The position numbers were made by a program, and so were the translations under genes. DNA of 64,000 nucleotides. Source: Paenibacillus sonchi (GTDB lineage Bacteria; Bacillota; Bacilli; Paenibacillales; Paenibacillaceae). Below are positions 9,227-18,053 of the stretch, one piece after another. The number at the start of each line of letters is the position of its first letter. Position 1 is the stretch's first letter. The notes below the pieces were generated by a model. That model made no database searches. It was not told the DNA's origin and worked only from the letters and a program-made list of their open reading frames with translations. The DNA lies in assembly GCF_016772475.1 (NCBI RefSeq), contig NZ_CP068595.1, forward strand, positions 6,696,001-6,760,000, written 5' to 3'.

Positions 9227-10780
9227 TCAAGGGGTATATTCATACATGTAATCCTGGTTGATTACCTGTTTTTCTTGGACTTCAGCCGGGAACATGGCTT
9301 CTGCCATCCGGATCGCCTTCAGCATCGCTTTGGCCTTGTTGACGGTCTCTTCATATTCCTTCTCGGGAACCGAATCCCACACGATCCCTGCCCCAGCCTG
9401 CACATAAGCCCGGCCTTTGCGGAAAATGATGGTGCGGATTGTAATGCAGGAATCCATATTTCCGGAAAACCCGAGATAGCCGATGGCTCCGGCGTAAGCG
9501 CCTCTCGCTTCCCGTTCCAGTTCGGCGATGATTTCCATCGCCCGCAGCTTCGGCGCACCCGATACGGTTCCTGCCGGAAGACAGGAGAGGAAGGCATCGA
9601 AGAAATCCTTGCCCTCGTCCAGTGTCCCTGACACATTCGAGACGATATGCATCACATGCGAGTACCTCTCAATTTCCATGAAGGAGTCGCATTTTACTGT
9701 ACCGAATTTGGATACTCTGCCCAGGTCATTGCGGCCCAGATCCACCAGCATCAGATGCTCTGCCCGTTCCTTCTCGTCCTCCAGCAGTTCAGCGGCCAGC
9801 GCCCGGTCCTGCGCTTCGTTCTCGCCACGGGGACGGGTCCCGGCGATGGGGCGGGTCTCCACACGGCCTCCGTCCACCTTGACCAGCGCCTCGGGTGAAG
9901 TGCCGACGATGATTTCCTCATCCATTTTCAGATAATACATATAGGGTGAAGGATTCAGCGTACGAAGCATCCGGTAGACATGCAGCGGAGACACTTCTGT
10001 TTCAATGTGCAGCCGCTGGGACAGCACCACCTGAAAAATATCCCCCGCCCGGATATATTCCTTCGCCTGCTCCACATTGCTGATGTACTGTTCCCTGGTA
10101 AGGTTCGAATGGATCTCGCCCAGTTCTATGTCCTGGGGAATGCTGCGCCGGTTGACGTTTTCCTTCGGTCCTTCCTTCTGAAGCTCTTCAGCCATATTCT
10201 CAAGCCGGCGGCTCAGTTCCTCATATCCGGCCCGGATATCGGAATCCGTATCCCCGTCCTTGATATGCAGGTTGCCTACCAGGAGAATCTGCTGTTTCAC
10301 ATGATCGAATACGATAATGCGGTCGCAGAACATGAAGCGGATATCATCCATATTCAAATCATCGACTGCGTGGGCGGAGAGCTTCTCATAATACTGCAGC
10401 AGATCATAGCCGAAGAATCCGATGGCCCCGCCTGTAAAAGGAGGCATCCCGTCCAGCTTGGGGCTGCGGTATGAGCGGAGCAGTGCTTTCAGCTCCTCGA
10501 CGGGTTTGCCGGACAGCCGTCTCTTCTCGCCGCCGACCTCTACATGGACTTCGCCTTTTTTGCCGGAGACCATCAGGAAGGGGTCACTGCCGATAAAAGA
10601 ATAACGGGCCCACTGTATCCCGCCCTCTACACTCTCCAGCAAAAAGGCCCGGTCCTGCCCGGCAAACCGCTGGAATAACCGGATGGGTGTCTCCATATCG
10701 GCGAGCAGCCGCGTAACTACAGGGATCAGATTATATTCCCGCGACAGCGACAGCACTTCTTCTACTCTTGGATTCGTCAC
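9227..10780 (-). CDS. trpE: anthranilate synthase component I
   Basis: Converts chorismate to anthranilate with ammonia delivered by a glutamine amidotransferase subunit. Residues 1-180 hold the regulatory domain with the tryptophan-feedback motif LLES at 47-50. Residues about 240-500 are the chorismate-binding domain (GTVSGAPKLRAMEII, GYLGFSGN, MDSCITIRT). The start is GTG with AAGGAGG upstream. 517 residues, normal. As in Bacillus, the amidotransferase subunit (TrpG/PabA) is not in the trp operon and presumably lies in a folate locus outside the window. It is controlled by the TRAP-type leader upstream. Confidence 0.96.
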   Translation of the reverse strand: MTNPRVEEVLSLSREYNLIPVVTRLLADMETPIRLFQRFAGQDRAFLLESVEGGIQWARYSFIGSDPFLMVSGKKGEVHVEVGGEKRRLSGKPVEELKALLRSYRSPKLDGMPPFTGGAIGFFGYDLLQYYEKLSAHAVDDLNMDDIRFMFCDRIIVFDHVKQQILLVGNLHIKDGDTDSDIRAGYEELSRRLENMAEELQKEGPKENVNRRSIPQDIELGEIHSNLTREQYISNVEQAKEYIRAGDIFQVVLSQRLHIETEVSPLHVYRMLRTLNPSPYMYYLKMDEEIIVGTSPEALVKVDGGRVETRPIAGTRPRGENEAQDRALAAELLEDEKERAEHLMLVDLGRNDLGRVSKFGTVKCDSFMEIERYSHVMHIVSNVSGTLDEGKDFFDAFLSCLPAGTVSGAPKLRAMEIIAELEREARGAYAGAIGYLGFSGNMDSCITIRTIIFRKGRAYVQAGAGIVWDSVPEKEYEETVNKAKAMLKAIRMAEAMFPAEVQEKQVINQDYMYEYTP

Positions 10781-10826
10781 TTGGGATGCCTCCTTAGGTT
10801 GTTGGTTTATATTGTCCGAAATACAG

Positions 10827-11073
10827 AAAAACCTCTACCGGAGTAGAGGTTTGTGTAAGTAAGTATATGAAAAAGCGCAAAGGAGCGGCATATCACGATC
10901 GTAAAGGATGCACTTCTCCCACAGAAAAATCCGGCGATAGCGCAAATCAGCACTAAAGCGTACCTCAAAGAGAACTGCAAACCAAACGGTATGATGCCTG
11001 AACTCAACTAAAATTCTGCACTCTGCTCAACTATACTCAACTCAGCTTAACTAAACTCTGCTTCACTCGGCTA
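10827..11073 (-). promoter_or_regulatory. trp leader: 11-triplet TRAP site and attenuator
   Basis: From 11073 down to 11021 the minus strand reads eleven NAG triplets (TAG, GAG, AAG, GAG, TAG, AAG, GAG, GAG, TAG, GAG, GAG) at exact 5-nt intervals, matching the 11 subunits of TRAP. Further GAG/TAG triplets flank the row. About 170 nt later a terminator (AAACCTCTAC, TCCG loop, GTAGAGGTTT, five U) at 10827-10852 lies just before trpE. By analogy with Bacillus, Trp-loaded TRAP wraps the triplets and favours the terminator. A GAGTATAG segment inside the TRAP site can pair 7 of 8 bases with CTCTACTC of the terminator arm, a candidate antiterminator. No other gene is seen between aroH and trpE. Confidence 0.9.
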
Positions 11074-11078
11074 ACTAC

Positions 11079-11108
11079 ACTATACATGATGGCTTTGGTC
11101 CATGGCAA
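11079..11108 (-). promoter_or_regulatory. candidate trp promoter
   Basis: TTGCCA, 18 bases and TATAGT preceded by TG (extended -10) lie between aroH and the TRAP triplets. Transcription would begin at the first triplets. Read-through from aroC-aroB-aroH could also supply the operon. Confidence 0.5.
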
Positions 11109-11126
11109 CCCTGCACAAGAAATTTG

Positions 11127-11498
11127 TTACTTCTGCTGTGAGAGATCCGGACGGAGCTTCCGGGCTTCATTCAAATAGACGTGGCGGATATCCCGCTGCG
11201 ATTTATCGGTGTTGACCTGCACCATAAGCCGGATGCACTTCGGCAGGCCGCCTTTGACGGGAATCTCCACGGAGCACATCAGCGGCACCAGGTCCCAGCC
11301 TTCAATTTCCCGGATGGCCCGCGCCGGAAAGGTAGCGTCCAGATCTCCGGTCACCGTAATCCACACACTGCAGATATCTTCCGCAATGACATCATTTCGC
11401 TCCACAATCTCGCGCAGCAGTACAACCGTTTCGCGCAAGATCTCGTTTTCCTCATTGTTGGTTACGGTTGTTGCACCGCGTATTCCCCGGTTTACCAC
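11127..11498 (-). CDS. aroH: chorismate mutase, AroH type
   Basis: Monofunctional chorismate mutase of the trimeric alpha/beta class: 123 residues, starting VNRGIRGATTV as in the Bacillus enzyme, with the catalytic Arg in RGIRGATT and another in the CIRLMVQVNT strand. It converts chorismate to prephenate for TyrA and phenylalanine synthesis, the branch competing with TrpE encoded next. It overlaps the end of aroB by 7 nt. Confidence 0.95.
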   Translation of the reverse strand: MVNRGIRGATTVTNNEENEILRETVVLLREIVERNDVIAEDICSVWITVTGDLDATFPARAIREIEGWDLVPLMCSVEIPVKGGLPKCIRLMVQVNTDKSQRDIRHVYLNEARKLRPDLSQQK

Positions 11499-12598
11499 GG
11501 GCTTCCCTCCTTCTTAAGCTGCGCGAGAACCTCGCGGACGGCGCTCGGCTGCACATCATTCACGATGCTGACAGCGCCGATTGAATCCGGCACGATAAAG
11601 GTCATCTTGCCTTCCTTGAATTTCTTGTCATGCATCATCGCTTCCATCAGCTCATCCTCGCTGTACTCTGCAGGCAATTTCACGGGAAGCGAGAGTGCTG
11701 ACAGCATGGCAATGGTATCCTCATAAATCGCCCGTTCCCGGCCAAGCTTGGCAGCGAGCAGGGCAGAACCTGCCATTCCGATGGCAATGGCTTCGCCGTG
11801 CAGGAATACACCATATCCGCCCACGGCTTCAATCGCGTGTCCGATCGTATGCCCAAGGTTCAGGAACGCTCTTTGCCCATGCTCCCGCTCGTCATTGCTG
11901 ACGACCTGAGCCTTGATCGCACAGCCCCGCTCCAGCGCATATCCCAATGCCTCTGTATTCAGGGAGAGCAGTTCAGAAGCATGTTCACGGCACCAGTAAG
12001 CAAAGTCACGGTCCAGAATCAGACCGTGCTTTACCACTTCAGCCAGTCCCGAAGAGATCTGGCGCGGCGGAAGCGTGCTCAGGGTATCCAAATCATACAG
12101 CACCAGCGACGGCTGATAGAAAGCGCCAATCATATTCTTCGCCAGCGGATGATTAACCGCCACCTTGCCGCCTACACTGCTGTCATGAGCCAATATGGTA
12201 GTAGGAATCTGAATGAAGCCTATTCCGCGCATGTAAGTTGCGGCTACAAATCCCGCCAGATCCCCTACCACACCGCCGCCCAGCGCCAGTACGGCTGAAC
12301 TGCGGTCCAGGCCGGCCTGGATTGCCGTTGTGATGACTTCTTCGTACACAGCCAGTGATTTGGAGGCCTCTCCGGCCGGAATCACATGACTGACTACAGC
12401 ATATCCTTCTCCGCGCAGGGCGGCCTCAACCATGGGAAGATACCGCGGGGCCACTTCGCTGTCACTGACGATCAGCAGCGGACTGCGGAGCGGGAACCCG
12501 GCCTTCACGCAATGCTGGCCAATGTCACGCAAGAGTCCGCTTCCGATGTGGATCGGATAGGAACGTTCACCGAGTTCTACCGTAATGCTGCGCATCAT
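11492..12598 (-). CDS. aroB: 3-dehydroquinate synthase
   Basis: Second step of the shikimate pathway, NAD- and metal-dependent. GGGVVGDLAGFVAATYMRG and the following IPTTILAHDSSVGGK bind NAD and phosphate. Metal ligands are expected in GLAEVVKHG (Glu), NLGHTIGHAIEA (His) and LHGEAIAIGM (His). 368 residues. The aroC stop overlaps its start (TAATG), so translation is coupled. Confidence 0.96.
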   Translation of the reverse strand: MMRSITVELGERSYPIHIGSGLLRDIGQHCVKAGFPLRSPLLIVSDSEVAPRYLPMVEAALRGEGYAVVSHVIPAGEASKSLAVYEEVITTAIQAGLDRSSAVLALGGGVVGDLAGFVAATYMRGIGFIQIPTTILAHDSSVGGKVAVNHPLAKNMIGAFYQPSLVLYDLDTLSTLPPRQISSGLAEVVKHGLILDRDFAYWCREHASELLSLNTEALGYALERGCAIKAQVVSNDEREHGQRAFLNLGHTIGHAIEAVGGYGVFLHGEAIAIGMAGSALLAAKLGRERAIYEDTIAMLSALSLPVKLPAEYSEDELMEAMMHDKKFKEGKMTFIVPDSIGAVSIVNDVQPSAVREVLAQLKKEGSPW

Positions 12599-13767
12599 TA
12601 GTAGCTCTCCAGCTGTGCCTGGTAATTGTTGTAGTTGGCTCTGATCTCCTCGATGGAATCGCCGCCGAACTTGTCCATAAAGGCTTTGGCGATCTCCCAG
12701 GCCACCACATTCTCAAGCACCACACATGCAGCCGGCACAGCACAGGCGTCTGAACGTTCCACCTGGGCGGTAAAAGGTTCTTTCGTGTCGATATCGACAC
12801 TTTGCAGCGGTTTGTACAGCGTCGGAATCGGCTTCATCACTCCGCGGACCACAACCGGCATCCCGTTGGTCATTCCGCCTTCAAAGCCGCCCAGACGGTT
12901 GCTCGCCCGGTAGTACCCCCGGGATGCCTCATACATGATCTCATCATGGACCTGCGAGCCCCGCAGCTTGCCTGCCTCAAAACCAATGCCGATTTCCACA
13001 CCCTTGAAGGCGTTGATGGACATTACTGCACCGGCGATGGCACCATCCAGCTTGCGGTCGGACTGTACATGGCTTCCCAGGCCGACCGGCAGGCCTTCAA
13101 CGATACATTCCACGATGCCGCCGATGGAGTCGCCTTCCTCCTTGATCTTATCTATGTAAGCTTCCATCTTCTTCTCAGTTTCTTTATCCACAACTCTCAC
13201 CGAAGAAGCTTCTGTCTGCTCGATCAGCTCGTCAACCGGCAGATCATTTGCAGGCGCTTCAATTTCACCGATACGGATCACCTGTCCGGCAATCTTCACG
13301 CCAAACGCAGCCAAAAGCTGCCGGGCTACTGCACCTACAGCCACTCTAGCCGCCGTTTCGCGGGCGCTGGAGCGCTCAAGCACATTCCGGAGGTCTGTCA
13401 GATTATATTTCAGTCCGCCGTTCAGGTCCGCATGTCCGGGACGGGGACGGTTCACACGCCGCTTCTCTTCATCGCTGCCGGGAATAGGCTCGATGTTCAT
13501 AATATTTTTCCAGTGGGTCCAATCCTTATTCTCCACAACCAGAGCTACAGGAGCACCCGTGGTGTAACCATGACGGACTCCGCCGACGATTTCTGCCGAA
13601 TCCTTTTCGATCTGCATCCGGCGTCCCCGCCCGTACCCTTTTTGCCGCCGCTGCAGTTGAAAGTTAAGCTCTTCAAAATCAAGTGTCAAATTGCTGGGCA
13701 GTCCTTCAATAATAGCTGTAAGCTGGGGGCCGTGCGTTTCCCCCGCTGTTAAGTAGCGTAAACTCAT
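12598..13767 (-). CDS. aroC: chorismate synthase
   Basis: Final step of the shikimate pathway, FMNH2-dependent elimination from EPSP to chorismate. Signatures [26 protein letters not shown] and DIGTKEPF-like DIDTKEPF are present. The ATG after GAAGGGGGAA gives 389 residues; a GTG six codons earlier overlaps the ribosome binding site. It is first gene of the aroC-aroB-aroH block behind its own sigma-A promoter. In Bacillus this gene is called aroF. Confidence 0.96.
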   Translation of the reverse strand: MSLRYLTAGETHGPQLTAIIEGLPSNLTLDFEELNFQLQRRQKGYGRGRRMQIEKDSAEIVGGVRHGYTTGAPVALVVENKDWTHWKNIMNIEPIPGSDEEKRRVNRPRPGHADLNGGLKYNLTDLRNVLERSSARETAARVAVGAVARQLLAAFGVKIAGQVIRIGEIEAPANDLPVDELIEQTEASSVRVVDKETEKKMEAYIDKIKEEGDSIGGIVECIVEGLPVGLGSHVQSDRKLDGAIAGAVMSINAFKGVEIGIGFEAGKLRGSQVHDEIMYEASRGYYRASNRLGGFEGGMTNGMPVVVRGVMKPIPTLYKPLQSVDIDTKEPFTAQVERSDACAVPAACVVLENVVAWEIAKAFMDKFGGDSIEEIRANYNNYQAQLESY

Positions 13768-13828
13768 GCTGCGTTCCCCCTTCACACTTTTAAACTGTAA
13801 ACCGCTAAAATGTTAAATGTCTTTGCTC

Positions 13829-13857
13829 ATTATAGTATAGGGAATCCGCTTTGACAA
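13829..13857 (-). promoter_or_regulatory. sigma-A promoter of aroC operon
   Basis: TTGTCA, a 17-base spacer and TATAAT on the minus strand, about 60 nt upstream of the aroC start and downstream of a strong terminator, so aroC-aroB-aroH starts a new transcription unit here. Confidence 0.8.
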
Positions 13858-13893
13858 GAAAGGGATACACCCGGCTTGCCCGTATCCGGCACG

Positions 13894-13939
13894 AAAAAGA
13901 ACAGCGCCGCCTCTACTCTTGCGAGTAAAGACGACGCTG
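13894..13939 (-). terminator. strong rho-independent terminator
   Basis: A 17-bp stem (CAGCG outer end, TACTC/GAGTA inner end, several G-U pairs) with a GCAA tetraloop and a TTCTTTTT tail on the minus strand. It separates ndk-cheR from the aro operon. Confidence 0.9.
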
Positions 13940-13964
13940 CAGTGTACCCGGGAGAATCCGGTCC

Positions 13965-14126
13965 TCAACTGCCGATTCTCCGGCTTGGCGGCAGGCAAGA
14001 CGTCTTGTCATCTTCAAGCGCGAGCAGACTTTGCAGCTGCCGCTCTTCAACACCGAGAATTTGCCCGCATTCACGGACGGTCAGAAAGCCGCGTCTGTAG
14101 GCATCTATGACCTTGCTTTTATCCAT
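13965..14126 (-). CDS. small hypothetical protein with HTH-like segment
   Basis: A 53-residue frame between cheR and the terminator. It starts MDKSKVIDAYRRGF and contains LTVRECGQILGVEERQLQSLL, which has the spacing of a small helix-turn-helix. The ribosome binding site is weak (GAAAGG) and I recognise no named family. It is co-oriented with cheR and sits just before a strong terminator, which supports expression with that unit. Function unknown. Confidence 0.5.
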   Translation of the reverse strand: MDKSKVIDAYRRGFLTVRECGQILGVEERQLQSLLALEDDKTSCLPPSRRIGS

Positions 14127-14242
14127 CGGAATGTACGACCTTTCGCATGACACACGTAATCTACCTCTACTGTCCAGTATCACTGAAAAAGAGCGAAAGT
14201 ATACGTATCTTAAGGAATGTCGTATTCGCGGGCACTGCTGCT

Positions 14243-15046
14243 TTATTTCTTGCGGTAGAAGAACGTTTCCGTCGATTCGAATCCGTACTGCGCCGGCGTG
14301 AAAATCTGCTCCGTGCTGCCCACGAACAGATATCCGCCCGGCCGCAGGCTGGCTGAAAACTTGTGGTACAGCTTGTTTTTGGCTTCTTCCGTAAAATAGA
14401 TCATGACATTACGGCAGATGATCAAATCGAAGCCTTCATCAAACTTATCCAGCAGCAGGTTCTGCTTGCGGAAATCGATATTTTTTTTGAGTCCTTCACT
14501 GACCTTGAACACCGGCCCTTCCGGTGTAAAATAGCGGCCGGCGACATCCTTCGGCACATCCTTCAGCGACCGCTCCAGGTAGATGCCCTGCTTCGCTTTG
14601 GCCAGCGCCCCGTCATCTATGTCTGTCGCCAGAATGCCGGTCTCGGCCAGAATGTTTTTGTCGGAGAGGATCATCGCCAAGGTGTACGGCTCTTCGCCGG
14701 TGGAGCAGGCAGCGCTCCACAGCTTCAGCCTGCGGCCCGAACGCTGCAGTTCAGGCAGAATGACATCCCGCAGGACCTCCCAGCGGTTCGGGTTGCGCCA
14801 GAATTCCGAGACATTGATGGTCATGCGGTCCAGGAATTCATAGAACAAGGCTTTGTCCTTCATCATTGCGGCGAAAAAATCGCTGAAGGACTGATAGCCG
14901 TTCTTCATCCGCAGCGTGGTCAGACGCCGCTTCATCTGCGCTTCCTTATACTGCGCCAGGTCAATTCCGGTGCTTTGCTTAACGTTATGGATAAATCCGG
15001 TGTAATCCGGGTCTGGAGCTGTTGCTGCTTCTTCTCGTTCAGCCAT
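14243..15046 (-). CDS. cheR: chemotaxis protein methyltransferase
   Basis: SAM-dependent methylation of glutamates on chemoreceptors. The N-terminal helical domain (about 15-80) carries MKRRLTTLRM; the SAM domain has WSAACSTGEEPYTLAM, then ATDIDDGALAKAKQGIY and DLIICRNVMIYF. The start is the ATG after AGGGAAAAG, giving 267 residues; longer frames add 42 unlikely residues. The ndk-cheR-aro order is that of Bacillus. A chemoreceptor gene at 48-49 kb is a potential substrate. Confidence 0.94.
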   Translation of the reverse strand: MAEREEAATAPDPDYTGFIHNVKQSTGIDLAQYKEAQMKRRLTTLRMKNGYQSFSDFFAAMMKDKALFYEFLDRMTINVSEFWRNPNRWEVLRDVILPELQRSGRRLKLWSAACSTGEEPYTLAMILSDKNILAETGILATDIDDGALAKAKQGIYLERSLKDVPKDVAGRYFTPEGPVFKVSEGLKKNIDFRKQNLLLDKFDEGFDLIICRNVMIYFTEEAKNKLYHKFSASLRPGGYLFVGSTEQIFTPAQYGFESTETFFYRKK

Positions 15047-15071
15047 TTCTTTTCCCTGCCTCCCGCCTGAA

Positions 15072-15515
15072 CTACATCCAGGCCGCGATGTCTTTGTTGT
15101 AATCCGCCAGTTCATCCGGAGCAAAGAAATTGGCGATTTCACGTGCCGCACTTTCTGGGGAATCCGAACCATGAATCAAATTCAGAGGGGTGTGGCTGGC
15201 ATAATCACCGCGGATTGTACCCGGCAGAGCTTCTCCCACCTTGGTTTTGCCGATCATCAACCGGGACAGCGCGATTACATCATCCCCTTCCCAGACCATG
15301 GCAAATACAGGTCCAGAGGTAATAAAGCGTACTAATTCAGGAAAGAAATCCTTCCCTTCATGTTCAGCGTAATGCTTCTTCGCCTGCTCTTCTGTAATGA
15401 TGATCAGCTTCGCGGCAACCAGCTTGAATCCTTTGTCCTCCAGACGGGCCACAATCCGCCCAATCAATCCGCGCTGCACCCCATCCGGTTTTATCATCAG
15501 ATACGTTTGCTCCAT
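15072..15515 (-). CDS. ndk: nucleoside diphosphate kinase
   Basis: Transfers gamma phosphates between nucleotides through a phosphohistidine, H115 in [12 protein letters not shown]. 147 residues, the standard length, with [13 protein letters not shown] at the N terminus. The ATG seven bases after GGAGAG is preferred to an upstream codon. A perfect 19-bp palindrome lies about 50 bp upstream. Confidence 0.97.
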   Translation of the reverse strand: MEQTYLMIKPDGVQRGLIGRIVARLEDKGFKLVAAKLIIITEEQAKKHYAEHEGKDFFPELVRFITSGPVFAMVWEGDDVIALSRLMIGKTKVGEALPGTIRGDYASHTPLNLIHGSDSPESAAREIANFFAPDELADYNKDIAAWM

Positions 15516-15562
15516 AGAGTCACTCTCCATTTTCTATTATTCCGAATGAATAATAAGCTGTT

Positions 15563-15581
15563 TTTCTGATAGTATCAGAAA
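15563..15581. repeat. perfect 19-bp palindrome upstream of ndk
   Basis: TTTCTGATA, one central base, TATCAGAAA. With no loop it is more likely a protein-binding site than a terminator. It lies between hepT and ndk, about 48 bp before the ndk start. Confidence 0.6.
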
Positions 15582-15622
15582 CCTTGCCATCTGTGAACGC
15601 TTAATATTTTGATTTCTGCAGA

Positions 15623-16591
15623 TTAATAAGACCGCCCTGTCACAAAAAAAGCAATATCCTTCAAATTGCGCTTCGTCCGGTTGCTCGGAAGCTGGTCCAG
15701 CGCCTCAAGCGCCTTGGCAATGTAGCGGGATGCCAGCTCTTCTGCCCTGGAAATGCCTTCACCCGACAGAATCAGATCAATGGCGCGCCCCACGCCGCTA
15801 TTTCCTTCACGGATGGAAGCCAGCTCTGTAAGCAGCGCACTCCGCAGCCGCTGGTCTTCCAAGCTGTATATCACCGGAAGTGTAATATTGCCCTGCCGCA
15901 TGTCGCTGCCCGGAGGTTTGCCGATTTGCTTCTCCGTCCCGGAAAGATCGAGCAGATCGTCACGGATCTGGAACGCCATGCCGACGTTATATCCGTAATC
16001 ATAGAGCAGCCTGGCCGTATTCGGCTCTGCATCAGCTGCCAGCGCACCGAGCTGGCAGCTGATGGCAATCAGCAGTGCCGTCTTGCGGCGGATGCGCCGC
16101 AGATAATGGCGCACGCTCTGCTCGCTGTTGAAGAAGTCACGGATCTGCTCCATCTCTCCGATGGACATTTCCACCATCGCCTTGGAGAGGATCTGGTGTA
16201 TTCGCGGATTGCCCAGCTCCGAGGTCATTACCAGCGCCTTGGCATATATATAGTCCCCGGTATACATGGCGATTTTATCGCCCCATTTCGCTTTGACCGT
16301 CAGCTCCCCGCGCCGCAGCTCTGCATCGTCAATGACATCGTCGTGAACCAGCGAGGCGCTGTGGATCAGCTCCAGCGGTATGGCAACACGCTTCAGCTTC
16401 TCCAGATCATATTGCCCGAATTTGCCGCCCATCAGCACAAAGACCGGCCGCAGCCTTTTGCCGCCTGCCTTCAGCAGGTGCAGGGATGTCTCTGTCAGCA
16501 GATCATCGTCCCCCTGTACGCTGCGGTAGAGCTCTTTTTCGATCTGATCCATATCCTTGTTCAGCAAGCCAAACATTTGCATTCGTTTCAT
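15623..16591 (-). CDS. hepT: heptaprenyl diphosphate synthase component II
   Basis: Catalytic subunit of the two-component prenyl transferase that makes the menaquinone side chain. The first Asp-rich motif DDVIDD is at 84-89 and the second is QIRDDLLD; GGKRLRP near 43-49 binds the allylic substrate. 322 residues. The partner HepS lies upstream, separated by menG and three menaquinone genes. It overlaps mqnA by 4 nt, indicating one operon. Confidence 0.94.
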   Translation of the reverse strand: MKRMQMFGLLNKDMDQIEKELYRSVQGDDDLLTETSLHLLKAGGKRLRPVFVLMGGKFGQYDLEKLKRVAIPLELIHSASLVHDDVIDDAELRRGELTVKAKWGDKIAMYTGDYIYAKALVMTSELGNPRIHQILSKAMVEMSIGEMEQIRDFFNSEQSVRHYLRRIRRKTALLIAISCQLGALAADAEPNTARLLYDYGYNVGMAFQIRDDLLDLSGTEKQIGKPPGSDMRQGNITLPVIYSLEDQRLRSALLTELASIREGNSGVGRAIDLILSGEGISRAEELASRYIAKALEALDQLPSNRTKRNLKDIAFFVTGRSY

Positions 16592-17448
16592 TCGTTCACC
16601 CGTGTCAGCAGATTATGGCTCCACATCTCCATCTTCACTTCACGCTGCAGCAAACCCAGCTCGTAGGCGTAGCGGAAATAGAGGTTCAGCCCTTCCTGTT
16701 GCCTTTCCCCAAAGTCATAACATAAATTACGGAAGTACGTGTCCCAATAGGCTGCTGAACCCCCGATAGCTGAGCAGGCCTCCCGGATAATGGGTGCCAG
16801 ATTCTGCCGGCCGCGTCTCTTGCTCTCCACAAAGGCGTCGGCGATTTCAGCCACTGCCTCCGGTCTCATTCGGGCAGCCTCCCGGTTCACGGCCCAGACG
16901 GCAAAAGTCATCCCGAATCCGGTCCATTCCTTCCACAGCCCGCCAAGATCGGTAACAATATAGCCCTGATTCTGCCACGAAGCCCGGATCGCATGATCAC
17001 CGATCAGCAGGCAGGCATCCGCCCCGGCCATCATCTGGTCCAGATCAGGAGCGGCGCTGATATATTCAGGTTTGCCGTTCAATGCTTTTGCCATCAGGAT
17101 CTTCAGCAAATTGACCGATGTGGCCGAAGTGTTGGTTACAGCAATCGTTCCTGAGGCGACCTGTGCCAGCGGCACACGTGAAAACATCAGAATGGACTTC
17201 ACCGGTCCATCGGAGCTAACCGACAAATCCGGCAGCAGCAGCAGCCGTTCGCTTGCAGCCGCATAGGCAAAAGAGGACAAGGCTCCCACATGTATACTTC
17301 CGCTGGTCATACCTTGATTAAGAACGGCTGGCACCTCGCTCACCATCTCTGCGGGAAAGCTTAAGGAAGAGGGGTGGAAATTGTGAAATACCGGCCAGGA
17401 ATTGGTATAGCTGATTTTACCGATAACGGTAGGTTCAGGATCATTCAT
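16588..17448 (-). CDS. mqnA: chorismate dehydratase (futalosine pathway)
   Basis: Menaquinone biosynthesis family protein of 286 residues with the periplasmic-binding-like fold: GKISYTNSWPVFHNF at the start, then VGALSSFAYA, TSATSVNLLKILM, DACLLIGDHA and the GMTFAVWAVNR segment. MqnA removes water from chorismate to give 3-[(1-carboxyvinyl)oxy]benzoate, first step of the futalosine route. The adjacent ubiX- and ubiA-like genes fit later decarboxylation and prenylation. MqnD paralogues share this fold; chorismate supply and gene context favour MqnA. Confidence 0.85.
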   Translation of the reverse strand: MNDPEPTVIGKISYTNSWPVFHNFHPSSLSFPAEMVSEVPAVLNQGMTSGSIHVGALSSFAYAAASERLLLLPDLSVSSDGPVKSILMFSRVPLAQVASGTIAVTNTSATSVNLLKILMAKALNGKPEYISAAPDLDQMMAGADACLLIGDHAIRASWQNQGYIVTDLGGLWKEWTGFGMTFAVWAVNREAARMRPEAVAEIADAFVESKRRGRQNLAPIIREACSAIGGSAAYWDTYFRNLCYDFGERQQEGLNLYFRYAYELGLLQREVKMEMWSHNLLTRVNE

Positions 17449-18053
17449 CCTTCATTCCCCCATCTGCGAAATAATGAATGCTCAATGTTCAGGCTGTCCA
17501 GCACCTTGCCCACCATAAAGTCAACCAGGTCATCCACGGTTGTCGGGCCGTAATAAAATGCGGGCATCGCCGGAATCATTTTCACCCCGAGCCGGGACAG
17601 CTTCAGCATATTTTCCAAGTGAATCGCATGAAGCGGTGTCTCCCGGGGTACGAGCACAAGCGGACGTCCTTCCTTCAGCATGACATCCGCAGCCCGGGTC
17701 ATCAAGTTATCCGAGCTGCCGTGGGCCACGGCTGACAGAGTTCCCATGGAGCAAGGCATAATAATCATGGCCTCTGTTCGGAAGGAGCCGCTGGCAATAG
17801 AAGCCCCGATGTCGGCAACCGGGTGATAATGCAGAGAACCGGGATAGCTCCCGAACTGTTCGTTCAGAAAGCCCTCCCGGTCTGAGGCGGCAAAGCCCAG
17901 CTCTTCCTTAAATACGCGCCAGCCGGCGTTGCTTACCACGAGATGGACCGAGTGTCCCAGCGCAAGCAGCGTTCTGGCCAGCCGGACGCCATAAATGCCG
18001 CCGCTGGCTCCCGTGATGCCCACGACATAGTTTTTCGGCTTAAGCTCATTCAT
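17445..18053 (-). CDS. ubiX: flavin prenyltransferase UbiX
   Basis: Makes prenylated FMN, the cofactor of UbiD-type decarboxylases. Residues 9-20 carry VGITGASGGIYGVRLA; PCSMGTLSAVAHGSSDNL and the VPRETPLHAIHLENMLKL block are family signatures. 202 residues. Stop and start codons overlap both neighbours, placing it in the menaquinone operon, where a UbiD-like decarboxylase (not in this window) is expected to use its product. Confidence 0.93.
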   Translation of the reverse strand: MNELKPKNYVVGITGASGGIYGVRLARTLLALGHSVHLVVSNAGWRVFKEELGFAASDREGFLNEQFGSYPGSLHYHPVADIGASIASGSFRTEAMIIMPCSMGTLSAVAHGSSDNLMTRAADVMLKEGRPLVLVPRETPLHAIHLENMLKLSRLGVKMIPAMPAFYYGPTTVDDLVDFMVGKVLDSLNIEHSLFRRWGNEG

